A DNA stretch of 64,000 nucleotides from Alphaproteobacteria bacterium (GCA_017983635.1 JAGOBA010000009.1:97719-161718), one strand, 5' to 3'; positions 10,126 to 19,249 are shown, counted from the stretch's first letter. Notes: a model not told the origin generated them from the letters alone. Numbers and translations: made by a program.

Positions 10126-11115
10126 TCAGGGCATGACGCCGCCGGCCGCAAAGAAGTAAAGCGGCAGGCCCAGCGTCAGGTTGAAGGGAAATGTGATGGC
10201 GAGCGAGAGCGTCAAATAGACCGCCGGGTTCGCTTGCGGCAGCGCGATGCGCATCGCGGCGGGCACAGCGATGTAGGACGAGCTTGCACAGAGCGTCATC
10301 AGCAGCATTGTCGTGCCGGGCGAGAGGCCGATAAGCATCGATGCGGCGAGGCCTAAGCTGGCGCCGATCAGCGGCATGTAGAGCGCGAAGAGGACGAGCG
10401 GGAACGACAGCGCGTTCGTGCTCATCAAGCGGCGGCCGGCGAGGAGCCCCATGTCGAGCATGAAGAGGCACAGGATGCCCTTGAAGGGCGCATCGACGAA
10501 AGGCGAGACGGCCTCCATGCCTTTCTCGCCTGAGATCACGCCGACGAAGAAGGCACCCATGAGCAATACGACGCTACCGTTCAGCAACACTTCGCGCATG
10601 AGTTCGTGGCTGACGAAGGACTTGTCAGCGGCGTTGCGCGTGCTGCCGGCGTTGGCAAGCCAGAGGCCGGCGATGATCGCGGGGGTTTCCATGAGCGCGG
10701 TGACGGCGACCATAAAGCCGTCGAACTCGATCTTGAGGCTGGTGAGCAGGGTCGAGGCGGCAACAAATGTCACAATGCTGACCGAGCCGTAGTGGGCGGC
10801 GACCGCGGCAGCGGAGATGCGATCGAGCTTTGATGTTGCGCGCAGCAGGAAGAACGCGATCACGGGGATAAGAACGCCGATCAGTATGCCGGTTGCTGCG
10901 ACGACGGCGAACTCCCAGGTCAGGCCGTGCTTGGCGATGGCGACGCCGCCTTTGAAGCCGATCGCGAGCATCAGGTAGATCGTTAGGCCTTTCGCGAAGG
11001 CATCGGGAACGGTGAGGTCCGAGCGCAGGAGTGCAGCGGCAATTCCGAGCGCGAAGAAGAGTACCACCGGCGAGCTCAAATTGAGTGCCGCCAGTGCGGT
11101 TAGCTGTTCAAGCAA
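10126..11115 (-). CDS. sbtA: Sodium-dependent bicarbonate transporter, SbtA family
   Basis: 329-residue inner-membrane permease with about ten helices, matching the SbtA/DUF897 family: an N-terminal half (SSPVVLFFALGIAAALLRSD) and a repeated C-terminal half (FALYMPLIGASLGLAASMLI, SYIAVPAAMRIALP). The start is TTG at 11115, preceded by GGGGAG; a much longer upstream frame is arginine-rich and overlaps the next gene, so it is rejected. It forms an operon with sbtB and probably with the TRIC gene 62 bases upstream. Confidence 0.85.
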   Translation of the reverse strand: MLEQLTALAALNLSSPVVLFFALGIAAALLRSDLTVPDAFAKGLTIYLMLAIGFKGGVAIAKHGLTWEFAVVAATGILIGVLIPVIAFFLLRATSKLDRISAAAVAAHYGSVSIVTFVAASTLLTSLKIEFDGFMVAVTALMETPAIIAGLWLANAGSTRNAADKSFVSHELMREVLLNGSVVLLMGAFFVGVISGEKGMEAVSPFVDAPFKGILCLFMLDMGLLAGRRLMSTNALSFPLVLFALYMPLIGASLGLAASMLIGLSPGTTMLLMTLCASSSYIAVPAAMRIALPQANPAVYLTLSLAITFPFNLTLGLPLYFFAAGGVMP

Positions 11116-11177
11116 GTGCGGCTCCCCTTGGCTTAGGGGCTGAGATATCCGCCGCTTTGCGGATTTCAAGGCTGGGT

Positions 11178-11792
11178 TTAGCGCTTGGCGATGTAGCCCG
11201 GCAGTAGGCGGAGCGCAAAGACAATACCGACGCTGCGGATAACAAACGTTAGCGCCACCGCTGCGGTCAGGGCCCAACCGTCGTTGATGCCTGACGCGCG
11301 ACAGGCGAAGTAGCCGAGTGCGCCGGCCAGGGACGCGGTGACATAGATTTCGCCGGAGAAGACGAGCGGCACGCGGTTGGCGAGCACATCGCGGACGATG
11401 CCGCCGCCTGCGGCACCGATGGCGACGAGAAAGACGGTGGCCGCGGGGTCGAGGTCGAGGGTGGTCAGGCGCTGCATGCCTGCGGCTGTGAAGAGCGCGA
11501 GGCCGGCGGCGTCGGCCCACACGAGCGTCTTCTCCGGCGGGGCGCCGAAGCGAACGGCTTCGAAGACGACGACGGCGGAAGCGAGTGCCGCCCAGAGCGG
11601 CTCCGGCGCGGTGAGCCAGCGGACGTCCGCGCCGATGAGGAGATCGACGATCGTGCCGCCGCCGAGGCCGGCTGCGACGGCGAGGAAGATGGCGCCGACG
11701 AGATCGAAGCGCTGCTCCGCGGCGACAAGCGCGCCGGAGGCGGCGAAGACGGCGGTGCCAACGAGCGACAGGACGGCGAGGGCGATGTCCAT
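11178..11792 (-). CDS. TRIC-type cation channel (UPF0126/YadS-like)
   Basis: 204-residue membrane protein with seven helices arranged as two repeats. The glycine-rich motifs AAGLGGGTIVDLLIG (near residue 40) and AIGAAGGGIVRDVLANRVP (near 128) are hallmarks of trimeric intracellular cation channels of bacteria. It conducts potassium or other monovalent cations. It lies directly upstream of sbtA on the same strand and may share its transcript. Confidence 0.88.
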   Translation of the reverse strand: MDIALAVLSLVGTAVFAASGALVAAEQRFDLVGAIFLAVAAGLGGGTIVDLLIGADVRWLTAPEPLWAALASAVVVFEAVRFGAPPEKTLVWADAAGLALFTAAGMQRLTTLDLDPAATVFLVAIGAAGGGIVRDVLANRVPLVFSGEIYVTASLAGALGYFACRASGINDGWALTAAVALTFVIRSVGIVFALRLLPGYIAKR

Positions 11793-11842
11793 GGGCGGTA
11801 GCCTAAATTGAGTCGCAGCGGGTGTGTGTTGCTTTGCCGCCG

Positions 11843-11871
11843 TTGCGACAGGATTTCCGTTCGTGTATATG
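11843..11871 (+). promoter_or_regulatory. Promoter upstream of leader ORF and PcfJ-like gene
   Basis: TTGCGA (11843-11848), 17-base spacer, TATATG (11866-11871). Transcription would start near 11878, upstream of the mini-ORF at 11911. Good match and spacing; activity is inferred. Confidence 0.55.
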
Positions 11872-11910
11872 CGGCGTCCGTTTCACAGCGAGCCTCAGGG
11901 AGGCGACGAC

Positions 11911-11955
11911 AATGTTTGTTCTGAAGAGCCTTCCGAAATCGTATCGCGATATCTA
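11911..11955 (+). CDS. 14-codon leader ORF
   Basis: ATG with a very strong Shine-Dalgarno (GGGAGG, eight bases before the start) encodes MFVLKSLPKSYRDI then TAA. It sits 33 bases after the predicted transcription start and 87 bases before the PcfJ-like gene, in the same reading frame. It may be a leader peptide, a small protein, or the cut-off original N-terminus of the next gene. Confidence 0.4.
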
Positions 11956-12042
11956 ATCGCGTTGCCGTGCTTGTGCATGGCGGATTTTCGAACATAGGCG
12001 ATATCTCAGACGTCCGCGCTTGGCGCGGGTGGGCGGATTCAC

Positions 12043-13233
12043 ATGAGCATGGCTCCATTGCACGCGGACGCGCGTGCGGGTGCGCGGGTGGTTGCGCGCT
12101 CCAGACTGGTCGAGCGACGGCTTGCTCGGTTTCAGCCGCAGGTGCAAGCGCGTGTGCGAGCGGTCGCCGCACTGCATCCACGCTTGGCGGACTTGGCGCT
12201 GAGCTTTCCAGCGCTGCTGTTCGCGCTCGCGGTGCCGCGGGCGGGAAGCAATGTCGCGCGCGCCATCCAACATACGATCGATGGCGCGCCGCTGAAGGAG
12301 ATTTCCGACATTCTGAACTTGCCGTTGTGGTTGCGTGCCGTCGAGGCGGGCGCGTTTTGCGAACCAATCCCCGAGCTGCCAAATGGTGAGTTGTTCCGGC
12401 GTCAGATCGGCAACTATCTGCCGACCGATGCGCGGCGGTTCGAGCGCTGGGTCCGGGCGGTGTCCGATGCCGACCGATGGGCGGATCAGGCGTTGGCGCT
12501 CTGGGTGGCGCGGGAGTTGCGGCGCAATGACCGAAAGATCGGATTGGAGCAGCTTCGTGGCGTCTGCCTGTGGGCTTGGTGTTCGCGGCACTGTGTGTTC
12601 GACGGGGTACTGGCCTTCGAGCGGCGCTGGGGGCCTGCGATGCAGTTTGAAACCGCCGTTGACGTTGCACGCGGCTGGTTCCGCCGTGTCAATCTTCACA
12701 TGTATTTGGGCGACCAGTGCATCGAGGACACTTGGCTGGCGCCGGGTGTTGTCGACGGCTACGAGTTCGTGGCGCTGCGGTCTGCTGCCGACATTGCGGA
12801 GGAGGCAGCTGCGATGAAGCACTGCGTTGCAGACTACGTGGATTCGATTGCACATGATTGTTGCCGCATTTGGAGCATGAGACGCGACGGTATCCGTGTG
12901 GCGACGGTTGAGGTCGGCCGCCCTACGGAAGATCCGCTGCCGGCAATCGCGCAACTCAAGGCTGCCCATAACGGGATTGTCGGAACCGAAGTCTGGTTGA
13001 TCGCCCGCCGGTGGTTGAATGCGCACGACCCACTGGCAATCAGCCGGCCTGCTCGGGCATGGGGCACAGTCCCGCTCGACCGGTGTGCCTGGAGAAAGAC
13101 CTGGCGTTACTACTGGCTGAGCAAGAAATGCATTCCGTCGTGGCTCCCGCTGACGCCTTCATACGATGCCATGTCGCAGCTGATGTACGGCGAGCGAACG
13201 CAACGGCATCGTCGCCAGCGGCGGCGACGTTGA
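12043..13233 (+). CDS. PcfJ-like protein
   Basis: 396 residues. The C-terminal half matches the PcfJ-like domain: an aliphatic segment, then VALRSAADIAEEAAAMKHCV and ADYVDSI, with the characteristic HC pair, then the WSMRRDGIRVATVEV strand. The N-terminal half is helical, with several tryptophans and cysteines. PcfJ-like proteins are often found on mobile elements but their function is unknown. The ATG at 12043 has only a weak Shine-Dalgarno. The C-terminus is a run of arginines. No mobile-element genes are seen next to it. Confidence 0.7.
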   Translation: MSMAPLHADARAGARVVARSRLVERRLARFQPQVQARVRAVAALHPRLADLALSFPALLFALAVPRAGSNVARAIQHTIDGAPLKEISDILNLPLWLRAVEAGAFCEPIPELPNGELFRRQIGNYLPTDARRFERWVRAVSDADRWADQALALWVARELRRNDRKIGLEQLRGVCLWAWCSRHCVFDGVLAFERRWGPAMQFETAVDVARGWFRRVNLHMYLGDQCIEDTWLAPGVVDGYEFVALRSAADIAEEAAAMKHCVADYVDSIAHDCCRIWSMRRDGIRVATVEVGRPTEDPLPAIAQLKAAHNGIVGTEVWLIARRWLNAHDPLAISRPARAWGTVPLDRCAWRKTWRYYWLSKKCIPSWLPLTPSYDAMSQLMYGERTQRHRRQRRRR

Positions 13234-13298
13234 TTGGCACGACATTGCGCGCTCATCGCTGCTCGTGTAAGCCGCGCGGAGATAGGTGGTGAGCGCGG

Positions 13299-14021
13299 AT
13301 GGCGACGTTTGTTTTGGTGCATGGGGCTTGGCATGGCGGTTGGTGTTGGGACGAGGTCGTGCCGCGGCTGACGGCGCGCGGGCATATTGTCGAGGCGCCG
13401 GATTTGCCGGGGATGGGGCGGGACAAGACGCCGCTCGGCAAGGTCGATCTTTCGAAGTGGACGTTGTTCGTTAGCGATATCGTGATGCAGGCGTTCGAGC
13501 CGGTGGTGCTGGTCGGGCATAGCCGTGGCGGGATCGTGATCAGCGAAGTGGCGCAGCTGGTGCCAGACCGGATATCGACGCTCGCTTATCTGGCGGCGTT
13601 TCTGGCGCCTGAGGGAAAGACGTTGAGCGATATGCTGGCGATGTCGCCCGGGCGCGAGGTGGCGCGCGATACGATCGTGCCCGCGGCCGATGGAATCGCC
13701 TGCACGATACGGCCGGAGAAGGTGGTGCCGGTGTTTTACAACACGACGCCGCCGGCGTTGGCTGCGCGTGCCGCCGGGTTGGTGGGACCGGAGCCGCTGA
13801 TGAGCTTCGGTACGCCGGTGCGTACGACGGCGGAGCGCTATGGGCGTGTGAAGCGCGCGTATATCGAGTGTCTGCAGGACAATGCGATTCCCATCGAGTT
13901 GCAGCGGTTGATGCGCGACGCGTTGCCGTGCGATCCGGTGGTGACGCTCGACTGCGATCACTCGCCGTTCTTTTCGATGCCGGATGCGCTCTGCGATGCG
14001 TTGATCAAGCTTGCGAACTAG
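13299..14021 (+). CDS. Alpha/beta hydrolase, esterase/hydroxynitrile-lyase-like
   Basis: 240 residues of alpha/beta-hydrolase fold. LVHGAWHGGWCW (residues 6-17) provides the oxyanion region, Ser75 in GHSRGG is the nucleophile, and the His in CDHSPFF near residue 220 completes the triad. It resembles the plant esterase/salicylate-binding-protein subgroup common in bacteria. Its stop codon sits in the Shine-Dalgarno of the following GST gene, so the two are probably co-transcribed. Confidence 0.85.
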   Translation: MATFVLVHGAWHGGWCWDEVVPRLTARGHIVEAPDLPGMGRDKTPLGKVDLSKWTLFVSDIVMQAFEPVVLVGHSRGGIVISEVAQLVPDRISTLAYLAAFLAPEGKTLSDMLAMSPGREVARDTIVPAADGIACTIRPEKVVPVFYNTTPPALAARAAGLVGPEPLMSFGTPVRTTAERYGRVKRAYIECLQDNAIPIELQRLMRDALPCDPVVTLDCDHSPFFSMPDALCDALIKLAN

Positions 14022-14033
14022 GAGGCTTTGCTC

Positions 14034-14714
14034 GTGTACCAGCTCTTTATCGCCAACAAAAACTACTCGTCATGGTCGCTGCGACCGTGGGTTTTGCTGC
14101 GCGAGCGCGGGATTGCATTCGAGGAAAAGTTCCAGGCATTCACGCCGGGCGGGAGTTACGCGCGGTTCCGGGCGTTCTCACCGACGGGCAAAGTGCCGAC
14201 GTTGGTCGATGGGTCGACTGTGGTTTGGGATTCGATGGCGATCGCGGAATATGTGGCAGAGCGGCATGAGGGCGTGTGGCCGAAGGATGCTGCCGCGAGG
14301 GCGTGGGCACGATGTGCCGCGGCGGAGATGCATTCGGGGTTTCAGGTGTTGCGCGAACGCTGTTCGATGAACTGTGGCTTGCGCGTGAAGCTGCATGAGA
14401 TGCCGGACACGTTGGTGAAGGACATCACGCGGGTGAGCGAACTCTGGAACGAGGGGCTCACGCAGTTCGGCGGGCCGTTTCTGGCGGGCAAAGCGTTCAC
14501 TAACGTCGACGCGTTCTTCGCGCCGGTGGCGTTTCGGATTCAGACCTATGGATTGAAGCTCGACGCGCCGGCCCAGGCTTATGCGCAGCGGCTACTCGAT
14601 CTGCCGTCGATGAAGGAATGGTATGCTGCGGCTCTGGCCGAAACGTTGCGCGACGAGCACGATGCGTTCACGGGGCGGTTTGGGACGATCACACAGGACT
14701 TGCGGGCGAAGTAG
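14034..14714 (+). CDS. Glutathione S-transferase family protein
   Basis: 226 residues. Thioredoxin-like N-domain (MYQLFIANKNYSSWSLRPWV, then FSPTGKVPTLVDG and WDSMAIAEYVAE), followed by an all-helical C-domain. The NYSSWSLRPW motif marks the YfcF/zeta-like group; a serine in it may activate glutathione. GTG at 14034 lies eight bases after GGAGG and is a better start than TTG at 14028. It is likely an operon partner of the upstream hydrolase. Confidence 0.88.
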   Translation: MYQLFIANKNYSSWSLRPWVLLRERGIAFEEKFQAFTPGGSYARFRAFSPTGKVPTLVDGSTVVWDSMAIAEYVAERHEGVWPKDAAARAWARCAAAEMHSGFQVLRERCSMNCGLRVKLHEMPDTLVKDITRVSELWNEGLTQFGGPFLAGKAFTNVDAFFAPVAFRIQTYGLKLDAPAQAYAQRLLDLPSMKEWYAAALAETLRDEHDAFTGRFGTITQDLRAK

Positions 14715-14718
14715 CGTC

Positions 14719-15906
14719 TCAAGCCCGCGCTTTCTTCGACTCCTTGTTGTAGCGCGGATCGGCGGACGGTGCGGGGAGCGTCGTGACGCGGATCGCGTCT
14801 TTGGGGAGCTTGGCGATGTAGGCCGGGTCGCGGGCGTAGGCGCTTTCGTGGATTTGGGCGCCGGGCGGGATGGTGCGCCAGCCCGCGAGGTTCACTTTCC
14901 GGCGTTGGCTCCAGACTTCCTTGCCGTCGACGATGCGGCGTTGCCAGTGCTTCTTCGGAAACAATTGTGCGGGCCACCAGTTCCAGTGCTTGAGTTCGTC
15001 GTGGATGGTCGCTCTCGGATCGGGCGCGACGTAGTTGCCGCCGGCGCGGCCCATGATGCGGGCTTCGCGCTCAGCGATGGTGGCAAGGCCCTCGGCCTGC
15101 GCCTCGCGCAGCATCCATTCGAGCGCGATCTTTGCAAGCGCGCTGTCGCGCTCGGGGTACCCGCCGCCGACGTCGCCGTGCGAGCCCGGGAACCAAACTT
15201 GCTGCAGATCCTTCGGGCCCGAGGGGCCGCGCGCTTTCGGGTGCCAAAGGCTTTCGCGGAAGAACGCGCGGCGTTCGTCGATCGCAACAGCGTGGCGGCC
15301 GACTTCGATCGACGGGTTGTTGGCGCTGAACGGCAGACGCAGCGGGTTTTCGATCCAGCCCACCGAATTGACCGTGTCCCAAACGCCGACGAAATGCGGG
15401 CGGCACTCGAGCGATGCGAAAGTGAGTTTGAATTGCTGGGCGGTGATGATCGCACGTGTGATCGCAGCCTTGCCGCCCTCGCCGTCGCGCTCGCGGATTT
15501 TCGACATCAGGCGGATCGCGTAGGGGACCAGCGTCTCGTTGCCGGGGCGGATGAGGCCCACCATGTGGAGCAGCGCCGCGACGGCGCGCACCGTGTAGGC
15601 GCCGCGCGAGAAGCCGAAGAGGAAGACTTTGTCGCCCGCCTCATAGTGGTTCATGAGGAAGACGTAGATGTTGCGGATGTCGTTCCTGAGGCCGTATCCA
15701 AACGCGAAGCCCGCGGTCTTGGTCCACCAGCGCGAGAAGCCGGTCAGTGCGCCGGCCGCTTCCATCGTGCCCAGACCGGGGTGGTAGTACGTCGCTTGGA
15801 GCGCCGGGTCGTGGTTCAGCATCTGATAGAGCTTGACCACGTTCGTGCGATCGCCGTCGAACTCGTTCGACGTGCCGTCGCAGCAGATGACGATATTCTT
15901 GGGCAT
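14719..15906 (-). CDS. DUF2235 (Tle1-like) alpha/beta hydrolase
   Basis: 395 residues. Begins with KNIVICCDGTSNEFDGDRTN. The nucleophile elbow is GFSRGAYT near residue 120, and WFPGSHGDVGGGYPE near 245 carries the family's conserved Asp/Gly region. The fold is shared with T6SS phospholipase effectors of the Tle1 group, but no T6SS genes, PAAR or adaptor domain are present. It is more likely a stand-alone lipase-like cytosolic protein of unknown substrate. Confidence 0.85.
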   Translation of the reverse strand: MPKNIVICCDGTSNEFDGDRTNVVKLYQMLNHDPALQATYYHPGLGTMEAAGALTGFSRWWTKTAGFAFGYGLRNDIRNIYVFLMNHYEAGDKVFLFGFSRGAYTVRAVAALLHMVGLIRPGNETLVPYAIRLMSKIRERDGEGGKAAITRAIITAQQFKLTFASLECRPHFVGVWDTVNSVGWIENPLRLPFSANNPSIEVGRHAVAIDERRAFFRESLWHPKARGPSGPKDLQQVWFPGSHGDVGGGYPERDSALAKIALEWMLREAQAEGLATIAEREARIMGRAGGNYVAPDPRATIHDELKHWNWWPAQLFPKKHWQRRIVDGKEVWSQRRKVNLAGWRTIPPGAQIHESAYARDPAYIAKLPKDAIRVTTLPAPSADPRYNKESKKARA

Positions 15907-15946
15907 GGGCTGGCGCGAATCGCTTCGCGCCAGCGTCGCACGCTTC

Positions 15947-17002
15947 TTACGGCTTCAGCAAAAGCTCGGCGATTTGAACGGCGTTCAACGCCGCGCCCTT
16001 GAGGAGTTGGTCGCCAGCGACGAGCATTTGCAGAGTGCGGCCTGTCGGGTCGCCTTGGTCGGGGCGGAGGCGGCCGACCAGCACGTCGCCTTGGCCGGAG
16101 GCGTCGCGCGGCATGGGGAAGTAGTTCTTCGCACGATCGTCGACGATGCGCAGGCCCGGGGCGCCGCGCAAAATCTCGCGCGCTTCGTTGTGGGTGATCG
16201 GGCGCTCGAACTCGGCGTTGATCGAGATCGTGTGCGCGCGCAGCACCGGCACGCGGACGCAGGTGATGCCGACGCGCAGGTCGGGTAGGCCCATGATCTT
16301 GCGCAGTTCGCGCGCGGCCTTGATCTCTTCGCCGTTGTCGCCGCCTTCGATGTCGACCTTGTCGTTGTGGCTGAAGACGTTAAAGGCGTAGGGGTGGGGC
16401 AGGACCTTCGGCTCATACGGGCGGTTCTGCAGATAGGCTTCGGTCGAGGCGCGCAATTCCTCCATCGCGGCCGCGCCGGCGCCGGAGGCCGCCTGATAGG
16501 TCGAGATGACGAGGCGGCGGATCGGGTTTTGCCGGTGCAGCGGCCAGAGCGGCATGGCGGAGATGATCGCGGTGCAGTTCGGGTTCGCGACGATGCCGCT
16601 GTGGTTGAAAGCCTCCGCGCCGTTGATCTCCGGCACGACAAGCGGCACGTCGGGGTCCATGCGGAACGCCGACGAGTTGTCGATGACGACGGTGCGGCGG
16701 CGGGCGGCCTTGGCGAAGTCCTTGGAGATGGAGCTGCCGGCGGAGAAGAGCGCGATGTCGACGTCTTCGAGGCTCGCTTGGTCGAGTGCGTCGATCTGAA
16801 CGTCGCGGCCTTGGAACGCCACCCGCTTTCCGGCGGAGCGCGGCGAGGCGAGGAGCTTCAACCGCGAGAGCGGAAACTTGCGTTGCTCCAGGCAGTGGAT
16901 CAGTTCGACGCCGACAGCGCCGGTCGCGCCGACAACGGCGACGGAAGGCGACGGCGGAAGCGCGCGGCGGAGGTTGCGGGCAGGGAGTTCAGCTACTGAC
17001 AT
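15947..17002 (-). CDS. asd: Aspartate-semialdehyde dehydrogenase
   Basis: 351 residues. Reduces aspartyl phosphate to aspartate semialdehyde for lysine, threonine, methionine and diaminopimelate synthesis. NADP-binding VGATGAVGVELI lies at residues 24-35, the catalytic Cys143 in NPNCT, and the substrate loop around YQAASGAGAAAMEEL. Length is normal. The first ~18 residues are an extension before the Rossmann strand. ATG at 17002 follows a GAGAGAGA-type ribosome site. Single gene. Confidence 0.95.
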   Translation of the reverse strand: MSVAELPARNLRRALPPSPSVAVVGATGAVGVELIHCLEQRKFPLSRLKLLASPRSAGKRVAFQGRDVQIDALDQASLEDVDIALFSAGSSISKDFAKAARRRTVVIDNSSAFRMDPDVPLVVPEINGAEAFNHSGIVANPNCTAIISAMPLWPLHRQNPIRRLVISTYQAASGAGAAAMEELRASTEAYLQNRPYEPKVLPHPYAFNVFSHNDKVDIEGGDNGEEIKAARELRKIMGLPDLRVGITCVRVPVLRAHTISINAEFERPITHNEAREILRGAPGLRIVDDRAKNYFPMPRDASGQGDVLVGRLRPDQGDPTGRTLQMLVAGDQLLKGAALNAVQIAELLLKP

Positions 17003-17242
17003 CGGTCTCTCTCGTTGTGCAAGCCGGAGACGGCGCCGATGTCATTCGGCCCCGTCCGTTCCCGGCGGGGCCTTGGATCTTGCGCTAAGCTTGACGCGCA
17101 GAGTCCAAAGCCGCCCGGGACAAGGGCGTCTTCGTCTTCATCGTGCGCTTCGACATAGGCATCATGATGGCGGGCTGATAACAAGCGTGCGGCGCGCCGT
17201 CAAGGAAGCGTGTGTCACGCTTCCCCAAGAAGAGGCCTGCGT

Positions 17243-17988
17243 ATGGCTAAGATTTTGATTCCGCTGCCGGCGACCGACTTCGATCCGACGGAGACGGGGG
17301 TGCCTTGGCAGATGCTGACCGCGCGGGGGCATGCGGTTTCGTTTGCGACGCCCGAGGGTCAGGTGGCGGCGGCCGATCCGTTGATGGTGACTGGCAAAGG
17401 GCTTGGCTTGTTGGCGCCGCTGCTGCGCGCGAATGCCGACGGGCGGGCGGCCTATGCCGCGATGAGCGAGAGTGCGGCGTTTCGTTCGCCGCTCAGCTAT
17501 GCCGCGATCGCCGGTTCGGCGTTCGATGCGCTGCTGCTGGCGGGTGGGCATGCGAGGGGGATGCGGCCCTATCTTGAATCGCCGGTCCTGCAGTCGCTGG
17601 TCGCGCAGTTCGTGATCGCGGCAAAGCCGGTCGGGGCGATTTGCCATGGTGTTCTACTGGCGGCGCGGTCGAAGACGCACTGGGGGACGTCGGTGTTGAA
17701 CGGACGTAAGACGACGGCACTGACGCGGTCGATGGAGATGACGGCGTGGCGGCTGACCGCGCTTTATTTGGGCGACTATTATCGGACCTACCCGGTGACG
17801 GTGGAGGACGAGGTGAGGGCCGTGCTGGCGGCGCCCGGCGATTTTTGGTTGGGCCGTCCTCGCTATCTAGGGATAGCGAGGCGCGGCCGGAGATCGGCTT
17901 CACTGTCAGGGACGGCAATTATTTGTCGGCGCGCTGGCCGGGGGATGCGCATAGGTTCGCGATCGACTTTGACCAGATGATCCGGTGA
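17243..17988 (+). CDS. DJ-1/PfpI-family protein, frameshifted near 17842
   Basis: Type 1 glutamine-amidotransferase-like protein (chaperone or glyoxalase-type family) with nucleophile Cys134 (GAICHG). From ATG 17243 the frame is good to GDF at about residue 201. There, five T's (17842-17846) put the expected end out of frame. The -1 frame continues sensibly as LVGPSSLSRD, then DGNYLSARWPGDAHRF, and stops at 17988, overlapping the globin start by 4 bases. Without the shift the protein would end in unrelated residues at 17980. One extra T would restore a ~248-residue protein. Either a sequencing error, a real lesion, or ribosomal slippage. Confidence 0.75.
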
Positions 17989-18389
17989 GCGGGATGGATG
18001 CGACGACGATCGAACGCAGTTTAGAACTGGTGGCCGAGCACGGGGATCCGGCGCCCGCGGTCTATCGGCGCTTGTTCGCCGCCTATCCCGACATGGAGGC
18101 GCTGTTCGTGCGTGATACGGACGGCAGTATTCGGGGCAACATGCTGAGCGAGGCGATAGCGGCGTTGCTCGATTTCATCGGCGGCAATCGCTATGGCGCG
18201 AATCTGATGCGGATCGAAGTCGTCAATCATGAAAACCTCGGCGTGCCACGGGAGATCTTTCCGGCGTTCTTCACTGCGATGCGCGATAGCTTTGCCGAGA
18301 TACTGGGCGCTGCGTGGTCGAACGATATCGATCAAGCCTGGCGGGAGATGCTTGGCGAAATCGAGGCAACTCTGGCGGGCGTGTCGTAA
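17985..18389 (+). CDS. Globin-family protein
   Basis: 134-residue single-domain globin. The probable haem-proximal histidine is His82 (VVNHENLGVP). The B/C helix region FAAYPDMEALF includes Tyr34, which could face the haem pocket. The GTG at 17985 overlaps the preceding stop (GTGA), but ATG at 17994 is also possible. The coupling with a DJ-1/PfpI gene suggests a redox, NO or oxygen stress role (inference). Confidence 0.75.
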   Translation: MSGMDATTIERSLELVAEHGDPAPAVYRRLFAAYPDMEALFVRDTDGSIRGNMLSEAIAALLDFIGGNRYGANLMRIEVVNHENLGVPREIFPAFFTAMRDSFAEILGAAWSNDIDQAWREMLGEIEATLAGVS

Positions 18390-18412
18390 CTCTTTCGAGC
18401 AGGCGATGATTA

Positions 18413-19141
18413 ATGCGCGCATCGCCAGCTTGGCTGGCGGCGCGAAGTCGTGTACTCGCGGGGGCCATGTGGTTCGCGCGTTCTGCGTCTTTGATGATGG
18501 TGTTGGCAGCGGTGGTTTCGCCGCTGAAGGCCGACGTTGCGCGCGACGCGACGACGTGCAGCGACGAGAAAGCCTCGCTGGAGCGCGTCATCGATTCGTG
18601 CACAGGCGTGATCGACAGCGCCGAGGTTCAGCCTGCGATCAAGTATGCGGCTTATGTCCGACGGGCCGGGGCGCTGTTCGAGCACAAGGGCGAGCTTGAG
18701 CGCGCGATCGCGGACCTTGGTGAGGCATTGAAGCTGAAGCCGGACGATGCCGGCACCTTCGTGATGCGCGGGACGCTCTATCTGGCCAACAACGAGTTCG
18801 AGAAGGCGATTGCCGACTTTTCCGAGGCGTTGAAGATTGCGCCAGATAACGTCGACGCGCTGGGCAGCCGCGCCAATGCCTATGTTCAATCCGGCGAGGG
18901 CGATAAGGCAATCGCCGACTACAACGAGGTGGTTCGCCTGAAGCCCACCGACGCCAGCGCGTTCTATGACCGCGGCGGGGCGTACGAGAAGAGGGAAGAC
19001 TTCGACAAAGCGCGCGCCGACTACGAACAGGCGATCAGGCTGCAACGCGACTACGCCGGCGAGTTCCCCGACACCTGCTTTGGCATGAACGACAAGGGCG
19101 AACCGGGCCTCAAGAATTGGCCGGGGTGCGAGGAGAACTGA
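18413..19141 (+). CDS. Exported tetratricopeptide-repeat protein
   Basis: 242 residues. A hydrophobic N-terminal segment (SLMMVLAAVVSPLKA) suggests a signal peptide; ATG at 18467 would give a more compact one and is an alternative start. Three to four TPR units follow (for example ERAIADLGEALKLKPDDAGT, EKAIADFSEALKIAPDNVDA, DKAIADYNEVVRLKPTDASA). Likely a periplasmic protein-interaction scaffold with unknown partner. Confidence 0.85.
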   Translation: MRASPAWLAARSRVLAGAMWFARSASLMMVLAAVVSPLKADVARDATTCSDEKASLERVIDSCTGVIDSAEVQPAIKYAAYVRRAGALFEHKGELERAIADLGEALKLKPDDAGTFVMRGTLYLANNEFEKAIADFSEALKIAPDNVDALGSRANAYVQSGEGDKAIADYNEVVRLKPTDASAFYDRGGAYEKREDFDKARADYEQAIRLQRDYAGEFPDTCFGMNDKGEPGLKNWPGCEEN

Positions 19142-19249
19142 CGTTTTGGTCAGGCACCTCGCCGTTTGTCACGCTTACGCCATGTTTTCTTGCGACCTTG
19201 ATTCCCAAGAATAGGCGCGCTTTGCTTGGCGCCAGAGGCGGAGACTTGA

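Noticed and set aside
14719..15906. T6SS effector interpretation of the DUF2235 protein
   Set aside because: No T6SS, adaptor, PAAR or immunity genes nearby.
14623..16002. 459-residue plus-strand frame opposite the DUF2235 gene
   Set aside because: Antisense to an intact hydrolase and asd end; composition is typical of GC-rich shadow frames.
17048..17073. GGCCCCG hairpin upstream of asd as a terminator
   Set aside because: No T run follows on either strand.
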